A DNA stretch of 64,000 bases from Rhizobium oryziradicis. Lineage in GTDB: Bacteria > Pseudomonadota > Alphaproteobacteria > Rhizobiales > Rhizobiaceae. The notes under the pieces are model-generated. The model had not been told where the DNA came from, searched no databases, and saw only the letters and a list, made by a program, of their open reading frames with translations. Within the stretch, counting starts at the first letter, position 1, and each line of letters opens with the position of its first letter. The DNA is taken from the NCBI RefSeq assembly GCF_001939045.1, contig NZ_MKIM01000024.1, positions 268,933 through 332,932 of the forward strand, written 5' to 3'. This document shows, piece after piece, positions 19,430 through 28,486 of the stretch. Both the position numbers and the translations under genes were made by a program.

Positions 19430-20203
19430 TCACTTTATCAGGCCCAATCGCAGTGATTTTGCAACGGCCTGGGTCCGATTGACCGTATCCAGTTTTTTGG
19501 TGGCGCGGTTGAGGTAGTGGTTGATGGTGTGTTCAGAAAGCCCCATGATTTCGGCAATTTCGATCGATGTCTTGCCCGCCGAGGTCCAGCTCAGGCACTC
19601 AATCTCGCGCTCCGTCAGGGTTTCCTTGACGCAGGCATCCATCTCGCGAATTTCTGCCAGTCGATTGAAAACATGGGCAGACACATAGTGGAGCAAAACA
19701 ACATCTGCAAACGACAACTCCCCCCACTCGCCCGAAATGGCCACAGCACCCCGGTTTCCGGCAGAATCAAACACCGGGAAGGAGGCATTGCGCAGCAGAT
19801 TATGAGCCCGCAAAATATGAATGGCGCGATCAGCCGTCCTGGCATCGCGCTCGCGAGCAATGGTGGCCAGATCAAACAATACCGGCAGGGATGTGTTGCG
19901 CAGCCGGTGAAAAATGGGGCTGGTTGGCAACAAGGTGGCCTGATCATAATCACTCAGCAATTCGGCAGGCCAATTGGTGATCACAGAGCAACTGGCAAGA
20001 TGGAGTGCATCAACCGGCGGCATATTCATGACCATGAAAAACTTGGCCCCAAAATACTCGCCAATCTGCTTCATAAATCGAAACACATCGAACTGCGTTT
20101 TGGACGTGGCAAGATCAACCAGAAACCGCTCCACATCGGCCATCTTTGACGGGGCCTCCTGCAGAACAATCAGATTATCAACCATTTCATTGACACGTCT
20201 CAT
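19430..20203 (-). CDS. LuxR-family regulator with autoinducer-type N-domain
   Basis: The 257-residue protein has an N-terminal ~170-residue region resembling the autoinducer-binding domain, and a C-terminal GerE/LuxR helix-turn-helix (LTEREIECLSWTSAGKTSIE then IMGLSEHTINHYLNRATKKL). No luxI-type synthase is in the window, so it is a solo regulator with unknown signal. The ATG at 20203 is used; an in-frame ATG seven codons in is an alternative. Confidence 0.85.
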   Translation of the reverse strand: MRRVNEMVDNLIVLQEAPSKMADVERFLVDLATSKTQFDVFRFMKQIGEYFGAKFFMVMNMPPVDALHLASCSVITNWPAELLSDYDQATLLPTSPIFHRLRNTSLPVLFDLATIARERDARTADRAIHILRAHNLLRNASFPVFDSAGNRGAVAISGEWGELSFADVVLLHYVSAHVFNRLAEIREMDACVKETLTEREIECLSWTSAGKTSIEIAEIMGLSEHTINHYLNRATKKLDTVNRTQAVAKSLRLGLIK

Positions 20204-20570
20204 GTTTTCATCCGGAAATTTCTGTCCTGAAACATCGACAACCCCAAGCCCAGCCGCTCAGCAACAACGTCAATTTCAGAATCACAGGCCCTGCGGCGTC
20301 AAGGTATAACACAGCGAGGATTATGGGTATAATTTTCTCCTTGAACCGGTTTCGATTGTCGGACTCGCTTCAAGGACGCTTACAAAGACGTGCTACGCCC
20401 ACAGGTCTTCATAGATAGAAAAGCCAATATCGACAAATTTAACCGAAGGGTGGAATTGGCAATTTTTCGAGATTTTGACGGCACCCAAAGCGTGAGCTAA
20501 AAAATGAACCTGACTTTCGCCAATATCGGCTACATAACCACAAGACACAAAAGCATCATGGGAGAGACCC
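20204..20570. other. Divergent gap between luxR gene and SMP-30 gene
   Basis: About 367 bases with A/T-rich patches and no credible coding frame, RNA gene or strong hairpin. It should hold the two outward promoters; none could be assigned with confidence. Confidence 0.45.
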
Positions 20571-21452
20571 TTGGAAAGACCTTATTCCGGCACTGTTCTG
20601 ATTGATACGCGCATGCATCTTGGCGAAGGGCCGACCTATGATGCCACAACCGATACCGCCTGGTGGTTCGATATTCTCGGCAAGACGCTTTATCAGCACA
20701 CTGTCGCAAGCGGCGAAACCGTCCGTCATTCTCTGCCGATGATGGCCAGCGTGCTGGCCCGTGTGGATGCTGAGCGGCAAATTCTGGCCACGGAAAACGG
20801 AATTTTCCTGCGTGATGTGGCAAGCGGCGCGCTTGATCTGCTCACCGTGCTGGAGACGGATCGGCCCAACAATCGTTCCAACGACGGGCGTGTTCATCAA
20901 AGCGGGGCCTTGTGGGTTGGCACCATGGGCAAAACCGCAGCAGACGGCGCGGGCGCGATCTATCATGTGGCTGGCAAAACCGTGACACGGTTGTTTGATG
21001 CCATCAGCATTCCCAATTCCATCTGCTTTTCACCGGACGGCACCCTTGGTTATTACGTCGATACCCGTGTGAACGTGATGATGAAGGTGGCGCTTGACCC
21101 TTCAACAGGCCTGCCCATCGGCACACCCACAGCCCATATTGATGGGCGCGGCCAGGCTGGCGGCATTGATGGCTCCGTCTGCGATGCCGATGGCGGCATC
21201 TGGAATGCGCGCTGGGGTGTGGGTGCGGTCGACCATTACGACAGCGCGGGCCAACACCTTGCCCGCTATAAGGTGCCTGCGGCCCAAACCACCTGCCCGG
21301 CCTTCATTGGTCCAAATCTCGATCGCCTGCTGATCACCAGCGCAACGGAAGGGCTGGATGATGCCGGCCTCGCTGCCGATCCGCACGGCGGCAAGGCATT
21401 TGTTCTGGACGTTCCCGTCAAAGGCCGTCCGGAACCAAGCTTCCGGCTCTAA
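20571..21452 (+). CDS. SMP-30/gluconolactonase-family sugar lactonase
   Basis: The 293-residue six-bladed propeller shows LGEGPTYD near residue 17 (metal-ligand Glu), RPNNRSNDGRVHQSGALWVG (family Asn/Asp and substrate pocket) and IPNSICFSPDGTLGYYVDT. These proteins hydrolyse aldonolactones such as gluconolactone or arabinolactone in sugar oxidation pathways. The start is a TTG at 20571 with GGGAGAG just upstream; the ATG at 20558 is out of frame. No sugar dehydrogenase or transporter lies beside it, so the substrate is open. Confidence 0.88.
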   Translation: MERPYSGTVLIDTRMHLGEGPTYDATTDTAWWFDILGKTLYQHTVASGETVRHSLPMMASVLARVDAERQILATENGIFLRDVASGALDLLTVLETDRPNNRSNDGRVHQSGALWVGTMGKTAADGAGAIYHVAGKTVTRLFDAISIPNSICFSPDGTLGYYVDTRVNVMMKVALDPSTGLPIGTPTAHIDGRGQAGGIDGSVCDADGGIWNARWGVGAVDHYDSAGQHLARYKVPAAQTTCPAFIGPNLDRLLITSATEGLDDAGLAADPHGGKAFVLDVPVKGRPEPSFRL

Positions 21453-21464
21453 CACTTACGCCCG

Positions 21465-21514
21465 TCCCGCACCCTTTTGCCAACGGTGCAAGAGAAAAGG
21501 GTGCGGGAGATTTT
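21465..21514 (+). terminator. Intrinsic terminator of SMP-30 gene
   Basis: A 14-bp stem (TCCCGCACCCTTTT / AAAAGGGTGCGGGA) is followed by GATTTTATAT, 13 bases after the stop codon. Confidence 0.9.
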
Positions 21515-21699
21515 ATATGCGCATTTGCGGCAATGCTGATGGAAATTGCATAAAGTTCCATCAAATTGAAAAAATAAAAGGCAAATTTTTACGGAACGAT
21601 CCTCCTGCCCAAGCATTTCTCTCTCGAACCAAGGCGCTGAAGGTGCAAAACTTCAAGTGCCGGGATCGAAAACGCAATAGACACAAAGGTAGGATTAAG

Positions 21700-22221
21700 A
21701 TGAAAAAGACCCTTAGCATTGTAGCAACGACGATTCTTCTTGGCTCTACTGCAGTCGCACCAATGGCATTTGCGCAGAACGCAACTACAGCCAAGCCAGC
21801 TGCCAGCGATACTATGAAAAGTGACACAACGACTGCTCCGAAGGCACCGATGGCTGCGGAAACAAAAACGCCTATGGCCACGGACACAATGGCAAGTCAG
21901 GAAGTTTATTTGACGCAGCAGGGCACCGATCAGGTTGCCGCTTCGAACTACATTGATCAGGACGTCTACACCGCCGGTGACAAGAGCATTGGTAAGATCA
22001 ACGACTTGATCATGCAAAAGGACGGTACTGTCGTGGCCGCCGTGATCGGCGTAGGTGGCTTCCTGGGCATGGGTGAAAAGAACGTGGCTGTTCCGATCAG
22101 CAAAATTACTGTGACCCACGATGCCAAGGACCCTGCGACCTTGCATTTGACCACAACAGAAACCGCAGACAGCCTGAAGACAGCTCCCGCGTTCAAGACG
22201 CTGAGCGAGCAGAAGTCTTAA
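21700..22221 (+). CDS. Exported PRC-barrel domain protein
   Basis: The 173-residue protein starts MKKTLSIVATTILLGSTAVA and has a clear signal peptide ending at AFA-QN. A Thr/Ala/Lys-rich spacer (about residues 24-70) precedes a PRC-barrel domain (YTAGDKSIGKINDLIMQKDG, AVIGVGGFLGMGEKNVAVP). PRC-barrels are small beta-barrels with unknown ligands; exported ones are common in Rhizobiales. The ATG at 21700 has AGGTAGGA just upstream. The frame continues upstream to 21358, but that part has no signal sequence or similarity. Confidence 0.88.
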   Translation: MKKTLSIVATTILLGSTAVAPMAFAQNATTAKPAASDTMKSDTTTAPKAPMAAETKTPMATDTMASQEVYLTQQGTDQVAASNYIDQDVYTAGDKSIGKINDLIMQKDGTVVAAVIGVGGFLGMGEKNVAVPISKITVTHDAKDPATLHLTTTETADSLKTAPAFKTLSEQKS

Positions 22222-22276
22222 TGCTGCGAGACGATGTGACAGTGATGTCAAGAAAACTCTGATCTCCAGTCAGAGG

Positions 22277-22305
22277 AGGCGAAGCCCCAAGGCTTCGCCT
22301 TTTTT
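22277..22305 (+). terminator. Intrinsic terminator of PRC-barrel gene
   Basis: A perfect 10-bp stem (AGGCGAAGCC / GGCTTCGCCT) with a 4-base loop is followed by T5. It also sits directly after the convergent antiporter gene. Confidence 0.92.
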
Positions 22306-22322
22306 AATGAGCCTTCGCTTTT

Positions 22323-24110
22323 TTATAAGGCGTCTTCTGGCTGCTCCGCACCACGCTTTGGTTTTACCAGCGGTTCCGGTTGAACAGGCCGGTTATACAG
22401 CATGTGGGTGCCAGCTCGAAGCCCGTCGACGGCCTGCAATTGCAAACGCTCTTCGTCACGGCGGCGAATATCATCTTCAATGGCAGCAGCCGTATCCTCG
22501 CTGACCCCTAAGGCGGTGATGGCACTGCGACCAAATTTAAGCCCTGATTCCAGTGTTTCGCGCAATTCATACTCCACATTGCGCGCCCGCAAAGACAGGC
22601 TGTGCACGCGATCATAGGAGCGCACAAACAACCGGCAGTGCGGAAATTCGGCCGCGATCAAATCCACAATCTTATCGGTCACGTCCCGCTTTTGCGTGCA
22701 GACGGCGACGATCTTGGCTTTTTCAATCCCTGCAGCCCGCAGCATATCAAGCCGGGTTCCGTCACCGAAATAGATGCGAAATCCAAACATCGAGGCCTGC
22801 CGGATACGATCCGCAGAATCATCAATGATGGTCACATCCCGGCCACTGGCCAGCAGGATCTGAGCAGCAATCTGGCCGAAACGGGAAAAGCCGATCATCA
22901 GCACATCAGAACCAGCCCCTTCAAAATCCTCCTCGATTTCTTCGCGTGCTTCGCCTTTGAGCAGATGGTTGGCCAGGCTTGCCACCACCGGCGTGAGGGC
23001 CATAGTCAACGTAACAATCGAAATCAGTAGTGAAGCGGTGGCATTGGAAAACAGACCTGCGGATACGGCCGTGGTGAACAGCACAAAGCCGAACTCACCC
23101 CCTTGCGGCAACACGGCTGCGATGCGCAGCGCATCATTATGGCTTGATCCGGCCAGACGGCAGAGGCCGTAAATGCTGAGGCCTTTCACCAGCATGATCA
23201 AAGGCACAGCCAGCGCCAACAGCAAAAGATTGTCGAAGATCACATTAAATTGCACGGAAAGCCCGACGGCGATGAAAAACAACGCCTGAAGGATGCCGCG
23301 AAACGGCTCAATATCGGCTTCCAGCTCGTGGCGATAAGACGATTCGGCCAGCATCACGCCCGCCAGAAAAGCCCCCATCGCCATGGAGAGGCCAACCGCC
23401 TGCATCAACATGGCCGAGCCAAGCACCACAAACAGCGCTGCCGCAATCATCACTTCGCGCGCGCCGGTGCGGGCAATGATCTGGAAAAGCGGTGTCAGCA
23501 CGTAACGCCCGGTGAGGATCATTGCCAGCGTCGCGGCGATTGCAATGCCAATATCCATCCACAAGGATGCACTTTGTGAGCCTGCCTGATTGCCCAGAAT
23601 GGAAATCATCGCCAGCAAAGGCACAATGGCCAGATCCTGAAACAGCAAAACAGAAAAAGTGCGCTGACCATAGGCACTGTTCATGTCATTGCGATCATTG
23701 AGGATTTGCAGCGCAAACGCGGTGGAGGACAAGGATAGGCCAAAGCCCGCCACCACGGCGGCTTTCCAATCCAGAAGCTGAAACATCACCGCCGCGATTG
23801 TCAGCAATCCACCGCCCAGCAGCACTTGCGCACTGCCGAGACCAAAAATATCGGCCCGCATCCGCCACAGCGTCGAGGGCTTCAGCTCCAGCCCGATGAC
23901 GAACAACAGAAAGACCACACCCAGCTCTGCCACCGGCAAAATCTCTTCGGCTCCGGTGATGATATGGGCAAGCGGCCCAATCACGGCACCGGCGGCCAGA
24001 TAGCCAAGCACGGTTCCCAGCCCCAGTTTTCGAAAAATCGGCGCAGCGACAACCGCTCCACCCAGCAACACGAGGGCCTCGGTAAAAATCAAGGTGGGTG
24101 CGGTACTCAT
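22323..24110 (-). CDS. CPA2 cation:proton antiporter with RCK domain (KefB/YbaL-like)
   Basis: The 595-residue protein has about twelve membrane helices of the CPA2 fold (residues ~1-385), with GLSLSSTAFALQIL in the transport core. A cytoplasmic Rossmann RCK/TrkA-N domain follows (VLMIGFSRFGQIAAQILL and DVTIIDDSADRIRQA, around residues 400-430). The family exports potassium in exchange for protons, often gated by nucleotides or glutathione adducts. It most resembles KefB/YbaL; no KefG-type partner is adjacent. Confidence 0.9.
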   Translation of the reverse strand: MSTAPTLIFTEALVLLGGAVVAAPIFRKLGLGTVLGYLAAGAVIGPLAHIITGAEEILPVAELGVVFLLFVIGLELKPSTLWRMRADIFGLGSAQVLLGGGLLTIAAVMFQLLDWKAAVVAGFGLSLSSTAFALQILNDRNDMNSAYGQRTFSVLLFQDLAIVPLLAMISILGNQAGSQSASLWMDIGIAIAATLAMILTGRYVLTPLFQIIARTGAREVMIAAALFVVLGSAMLMQAVGLSMAMGAFLAGVMLAESSYRHELEADIEPFRGILQALFFIAVGLSVQFNVIFDNLLLLALAVPLIMLVKGLSIYGLCRLAGSSHNDALRIAAVLPQGGEFGFVLFTTAVSAGLFSNATASLLISIVTLTMALTPVVASLANHLLKGEAREEIEEDFEGAGSDVLMIGFSRFGQIAAQILLASGRDVTIIDDSADRIRQASMFGFRIYFGDGTRLDMLRAAGIEKAKIVAVCTQKRDVTDKIVDLIAAEFPHCRLFVRSYDRVHSLSLRARNVEYELRETLESGLKFGRSAITALGVSEDTAAAIEDDIRRRDEERLQLQAVDGLRAGTHMLYNRPVQPEPLVKPKRGAEQPEDAL

Positions 24111-24131
24111 GGATGGCCTTTCCGTGTCGTC

Positions 24132-24234
24132 TAGAGACTGTCAGGTTCAGATTGAACCAGACAGTCTCTCGAGTCTTTTGTTTTCGTTTGTCTGGTCGGG
24201 AAAACCGGAATCCACTTTTCCCTGACAAACTCTA
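24132..24234 (-). repeat. Dispersed ~100-bp intergenic repeat, copy 2 (inverted)
   Basis: This is the reverse-complement counterpart of the element at 1938-2040: the GACTGTCAGGTTCAG / GAACCAGACAGTC dyad comes first, followed by GTTTGTC...GACAAAC around a CGGAATCCACTTTTCC core. It fills the space between the antiporter gene and tldD. Confidence 0.8.
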
Positions 24235-24318
24235 GATCGCGATTGAGCAGAATCAGAGCAATGCCCTTGATGCAATCAGCAATGCACAATAAATGGATGA
24301 ATAACGAAAGGCCAAGCC

Positions 24319-25665
24319 ATGTCATCTGAAAATCAAGCCGACCACCTGCTTTCTCGCGCCAACGCGCTTGTTGACCTTGCCCGCAAGGCAGGGGCCGACA
24401 AGGCCGATGCCGTTGTGGTGCGCTCGCGTGCCAAAAGTGTCAGCGTGCGTCTGGGCAAAGTGGAATCAACCGAATCCTCCGAGAGCGATGATTTTTCGCT
24501 GCGGGTGTTTATTGGCAACAAGGTTGCCTCGGTCTCGGCCAATCCCGGCTTTGATCTTGCGGCCCTTGCCGAGCGCGCCGTAGCCATGGCCAAGGTTTCG
24601 CCGGAAGATCCCTATACGGGTCTCGCGGATGAGGCGGATCTCGCCCGCAGCTACCCCGACCTTGAGCTTTACGACCCCAGCGAGGTTTCCAGCGACCAAT
24701 TGCGCGAAGCAGCTCTTGCCACAGAAGAGGCCGCGCGCGCGGTGAAAGGTGTCACCAACTCGCTGGGGGCTGGAGCGTCTGCGGGCATGGGTGGCATGGT
24801 TCTTGTGACCTCCCATGGCTTTTCCGGCGCCTATCAGGCCTCGCGCTTTTCACGCTCGGTGGGCGTGATTGCGGGCGAAGGCACTGCCATGGAGCGCGAC
24901 CATGATTTTGACAGCCGCCTCTATTTTGCCGATCTCGATAGCCCGGAGATCATCGGTCGTCGGGCCGGTGAGCGCACGGTGCGCAAAATCAACCCGCGCA
25001 AGGTGGAGACTGCCAAAAATCTGACGGTGGTTTTTGATCCACGCGTGGCACGCGGATTTGTGGGCCACATTGCCGGTGCCATCAATGGCGCGTCGGTAGC
25101 CCGCAAGACCTCGTTTTTGCGTGATCGCATGGGTCAACAGGTTTTGAAGGCGGGCTTGAACATCACCGACAACCCGATCCGGGTGCGCGGCTCATCGTCG
25201 CGGCCGTTTGATGGTGAAGGCATCACCGGCGAGCCTTTGACCATGATCGAAGACGGGGTGTTGAAACACTGGTTTCTTTCCACCTCCACCGCAAAAGAGC
25301 TGGGCCTGCACACCAATGGCCGTGGGTCGCGCGGCGGCACCGCAGTCTCGCCATCATCCACCAATCTGGCGCTGGAGCCGGGCGATATTTCGCCACAAGA
25401 CCTGATCTCAGGCATCAAGAACGGTTTTTACATTACCGATATGATTGGCCATGGCGTTGATATGGTCACCGGCGATTACAGCCGCGGCGCATCCGGCTTC
25501 TGGATAGAGAATGGCGAATTGACCTTTGCGGTCTCTGAGGTCACCATTGCCTCCAACCTCAAGGACATGTTCATGACGATCACGCCTGCCAATGACATCG
25601 ACCGCAAATTTGGCGTTGCGGCACCCACCATTGCCATTGAAGGCATGACAATCGCTGGGAAATAG
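24319..25665 (+). CDS. TldD/PmbA-family metallopeptidase
   Basis: The 448-residue protein matches the PmbA (TldE) branch of the family: a swivelling N-domain, SDDFSLRVFIGNKVASVSAN near residues 55-75, and the C-terminal GVDMVTGDYSRGASGFWIEN signature. In E. coli, TldD-TldE form a heterodimeric protease that degrades unfolded peptides and matures microcin B17. The active-site HExxxH belongs to TldD and is not seen here. It opens a five-gene plus-strand run (with cysQ, DUF4170, waaA, HAD, lpxK) typical of Rhizobiaceae. Confidence 0.9.
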   Translation: MSSENQADHLLSRANALVDLARKAGADKADAVVVRSRAKSVSVRLGKVESTESSESDDFSLRVFIGNKVASVSANPGFDLAALAERAVAMAKVSPEDPYTGLADEADLARSYPDLELYDPSEVSSDQLREAALATEEAARAVKGVTNSLGAGASAGMGGMVLVTSHGFSGAYQASRFSRSVGVIAGEGTAMERDHDFDSRLYFADLDSPEIIGRRAGERTVRKINPRKVETAKNLTVVFDPRVARGFVGHIAGAINGASVARKTSFLRDRMGQQVLKAGLNITDNPIRVRGSSSRPFDGEGITGEPLTMIEDGVLKHWFLSTSTAKELGLHTNGRGSRGGTAVSPSSTNLALEPGDISPQDLISGIKNGFYITDMIGHGVDMVTGDYSRGASGFWIENGELTFAVSEVTIASNLKDMFMTITPANDIDRKFGVAAPTIAIEGMTIAGK

Positions 25666-25683
25666 GGGACCGACAGGGTGAGC

Positions 25684-26514
25684 ATGGACAGCAAGCAAGA
25701 CAGTGTGCAGACGTTGGATTGGCAAGAAGATCTTGCGTTGATCACCGACGCCGCAACGCAAGCGGGCGCACTGGCCATGACCTATTTTGGTGCCGATCCT
25801 GAAGTCTGGTGGAAAAACAAAGGGCAATCGCCCGTCAGCGCCGCAGATTATGCCGCCAATACGCTGTTATTAGAAGTGTTGCGCACGGCCCGCCCCGCCT
25901 ATGGCTGGCTATCGGAAGAAACCGACGATGACGAGAGCCGTCTGCGCTGCGACACCGTGTTCGTGATCGACCCAATTGACGGCACGCGCGCCTTTCTGGC
26001 GGGCAACGCAACATGGTGCGTCTCGGTGGCTGTTGTGCACAAGGGCCGTCCGGTGGCAGGCGTGCTGGTTGCTCCGGCGCTTGATGAGGTGTTTACGGCA
26101 ACCGCGGCAGGTGCAGCTATGCTCAATAGTCAGCCCATCACGGTTGCCACCAGAGAGCCGCATCAGTCCTTGCGGGTTGCAACACCGCCGGAATTGCTCA
26201 AAGCCTTTGATGAGGATGTGCGCCACCGGCTGGAGCGGGTGGAGCATGTGCCATCGCTGGCCTATCGGTTGGCCATGGTGGCCGCAGGCCGCATTGATGC
26301 AACGCTGGTTTTCAAAAACTCCCATGATTGGGATCTGGCAGCCGCCGATTTGATTTTGCAGCGCGCAGGCGGCGCATTGAGCGATATTGATGGCAAGCCA
26401 CTGCTGTATAATCGACCCACCGTGCGCCACGGACATTTACTGGCAGGTTCCGATGCGGTGCTTCCAAGCTTGCTGACAGCCTTCGCACCGGGTAAAAATA
26501 CCGCTCAACAATAA
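25684..26514 (+). CDS. cysQ: 3'(2'),5'-bisphosphate nucleotidase CysQ / inositol monophosphatase family
   Basis: The 276-residue product has the family metal-binding motifs: WLSEET near residues 77-82, FVIDPIDGTRAFLAG with DPIDGT, and the C-terminal SHDWDLAAADLILQRAGG (WDxAA). CysQ removes the 3' phosphate of PAP, the by-product of sulfate assimilation. The ATG at 25684 after an AGGGTG sequence is preferred over a GTG two codons earlier. Distinguishing CysQ from other inositol-phosphatase paralogs by motifs alone is imperfect; gene order supports CysQ. Confidence 0.85.
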   Translation: MDSKQDSVQTLDWQEDLALITDAATQAGALAMTYFGADPEVWWKNKGQSPVSAADYAANTLLLEVLRTARPAYGWLSEETDDDESRLRCDTVFVIDPIDGTRAFLAGNATWCVSVAVVHKGRPVAGVLVAPALDEVFTATAAGAAMLNSQPITVATREPHQSLRVATPPELLKAFDEDVRHRLERVEHVPSLAYRLAMVAAGRIDATLVFKNSHDWDLAAADLILQRAGGALSDIDGKPLLYNRPTVRHGHLLAGSDAVLPSLLTAFAPGKNTAQQ

Positions 26515-26600
26515 TGCCGCCAAAGGTTGACCTCTGCTGCAAAATCACGCAGATGACAAGCGGGTGGAGAATGCGGGCGGATAACGACGGAAAAGATGAC

Positions 26601-26846
26601 ATGACCGACACAATGACCAACGCAGGCGAAAAGAAACAGCTCCTCCATTTGGTTTTCGGCGGCGAACTGAGCAGCCTTGCTGACGTTCAATTCCGTGATC
26701 TCAATGCGCTCGATATCGTCGGGATTTTTCCTGATTACGCATCGGCACTGACAGCGTGGAAATCAAAAGCACAAATGACCGTGGACAATGCCCATATGCG
26801 GTATTTCATTGTTCACATGCACCGTCTGCTCAACCCTGCTGAGTAA
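26601..26846 (+). CDS. DUF4170 family protein
   Basis: An 81-residue protein (HLVFGGELSSLADVQFRDLN... then IVGIFPDYASALTAWKSKAQ) of the DUF4170 family, found in alphaproteobacteria mainly between cysQ and waaA. The function is unknown; its position suggests a link to lipid A-Kdo assembly. The ATG at 26601 fits the family length; the frame extends upstream to 26514 without conservation. Confidence 0.85.
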   Translation: MTDTMTNAGEKKQLLHLVFGGELSSLADVQFRDLNALDIVGIFPDYASALTAWKSKAQMTVDNAHMRYFIVHMHRLLNPAE

Positions 26847-27166
26847 GGGTTTGCAGCGAAGCGAAGCTGCAAAACAACAGCCAAAAAATCTGCGCGTGCA
26901 AGTGCGTCTTGCACGCCTGCGCTGCAACCGCATATTTTTTGCGTATAGGTGAGCGAAGCGCTATCATTTGCGCAAAATTGCCATTGAAATAGCTAGATTT
27001 TTAAAGAACTATTGGCAACGGACGATAGACCATCATTGTTGCACCCTATTGCAAGCATAAGCAGCTGGGGTTTTGATAGGTGTGCAATCATCTTTTATCG
27101 TGAAACTCCTCCCGGTCGCGCTAAAGACTGTGCGATAGAGGAGCTGAGAATGAAGGTTGGAAACGA
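26847..27166. other. Hairpin-rich gap before waaA
   Basis: The gap of 320 bases has no coding frame. Two hairpins follow the DUF4170 stop: TTTGCAGC/GCTGCAAA at 26850-26873, and GCGTGCAAG/CTTGCACGC at 26894-26916 with a 5-base loop. Neither has a good T tract. They may attenuate read-through into waaA or protect the upstream mRNA end. A/T-rich sequence at 26925-27030 may carry a waaA promoter. Confidence 0.55.
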
Positions 27167-28486
27167 ATGAGCGCATTGGCCCGCATTGCACTGACTGCCT
27201 ATCGATGGGCGGGTGTTGTGCTCTTTCCGTGCGCTGGTATTCTTTTGGCGGTGCGCGCTTCCAAAGGCAAGGAAGATCGCAGCCGACGCATGGAGCGTCT
27301 TGGCCATGCCGCCGCAAACCGCCCGCATGGCCCGCTGATCTGGGTTCATGCCGCAAGCGTGGGCGAAATGGGTGCCGTCACCGCTCTTATGCGCGAGTTT
27401 CGCCGCGCCGGCATTCACGTTTTGCTGACAACCGGCACCGTGACTTCTGCCGAAATTGCCGCCAATCGCCTGCGCGACGAAGTGATCCACCAATATGTGC
27501 CGATTGATGCGCTGCCTGCCGTGCGCCGCTTTCTGGATTATTGGCAGCCTGATCTGGCGATCACCGTCGATTCCGAGATCTGGCCCGCCACATTGCAATC
27601 CTTGCACGACCGCCGTATTCCGCAAATTCTGGTCAATGCGCGCCTGTCCGACCGCTCTTTTGCCCGCTGGCAAAACCATGCCAAAGTGGCCTCGTCGCTA
27701 TTTTCCAAACTTGCGATGGTGATTGCCAAATCTGATCTGGATGGCGAGCGGTTTCGGGATCTGGGGGCATGGCCGGTGACCGTTTCGGGCAATATCAAGG
27801 TTGATACGGATGCGCCAAGCGTTGATATGGAGCTTTTGGGGCAATATCAAAGACAGATTGGCCACCGCAAAACCTGGGCCGCCATTTCCACCGCGGACGG
27901 TGAGGAAAATGTCGCCGCCATGGTGCATCGCGCGCTAAAGGCGCATATGGGCCAGCTCTCCATTGTGGTGCCGCGCCATCCGCAGCGCGCCGATGAGATT
28001 GAAGCCATGATGGTGCAGCAAGGGCTGACCGTTGCCCGTCGCAGCCGCAATGATGAGATCACCGCAGAAACCGATGTTTTCCTGGGTGATAGCATTGGCG
28101 AAATGGGACTTTACCTGCGCCTGACGGAAATTGCTTTTGTCGGTCGTTCCCTGGTGCAGGGTGCCGGTGGTGGCAATCCAATGGAGCCTGCCGTGCTGGG
28201 CTGTGCGGTGCTTAGTGGTCCGCATGTGGAAAATTTCCGCGAGAGCTATCAGCGTCTGGTGCGCCACGGCTCGGCCCGCGTGGTGCGGGATGCCGAAACG
28301 CTGGCCAAGGCTGTGCATTTTCTGATGAACAATCCCCTCGCCCGCCATAAGATGGGCGATGCAGGCATCGCCGCCGTGCAGGATATGCGCGGCGCGCTGT
28401 CCATTACCCTCAAGGCGCTGGAGCCATACACCAATCCCTTGACTGTCAAGGCAAGGCTTGAACCCAAGGCAGCGGCAGGCGAATGA
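27167..28486 (+). CDS. waaA: 3-deoxy-D-manno-octulosonic acid (Kdo) transferase
   Basis: WaaA (KdtA) attaches Kdo to lipid IVA at the inner membrane, an essential step in lipopolysaccharide assembly. The 439-residue GT-B enzyme has an N-terminal membrane anchor, the conserved IWVHAASVGEMGAVTALMRE (about residues 56-75, with the catalytic Glu), and the C-terminal VGRSLVQGAGGGNPMEPAVLG donor site. The ATG at 27167 follows AAGGTTGG. Its last bases overlap the start of the HAD gene by 4 (ATGA). Confidence 0.95.
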   Translation: MSALARIALTAYRWAGVVLFPCAGILLAVRASKGKEDRSRRMERLGHAAANRPHGPLIWVHAASVGEMGAVTALMREFRRAGIHVLLTTGTVTSAEIAANRLRDEVIHQYVPIDALPAVRRFLDYWQPDLAITVDSEIWPATLQSLHDRRIPQILVNARLSDRSFARWQNHAKVASSLFSKLAMVIAKSDLDGERFRDLGAWPVTVSGNIKVDTDAPSVDMELLGQYQRQIGHRKTWAAISTADGEENVAAMVHRALKAHMGQLSIVVPRHPQRADEIEAMMVQQGLTVARRSRNDEITAETDVFLGDSIGEMGLYLRLTEIAFVGRSLVQGAGGGNPMEPAVLGCAVLSGPHVENFRESYQRLVRHGSARVVRDAETLAKAVHFLMNNPLARHKMGDAGIAAVQDMRGALSITLKALEPYTNPLTVKARLEPKAAAGE

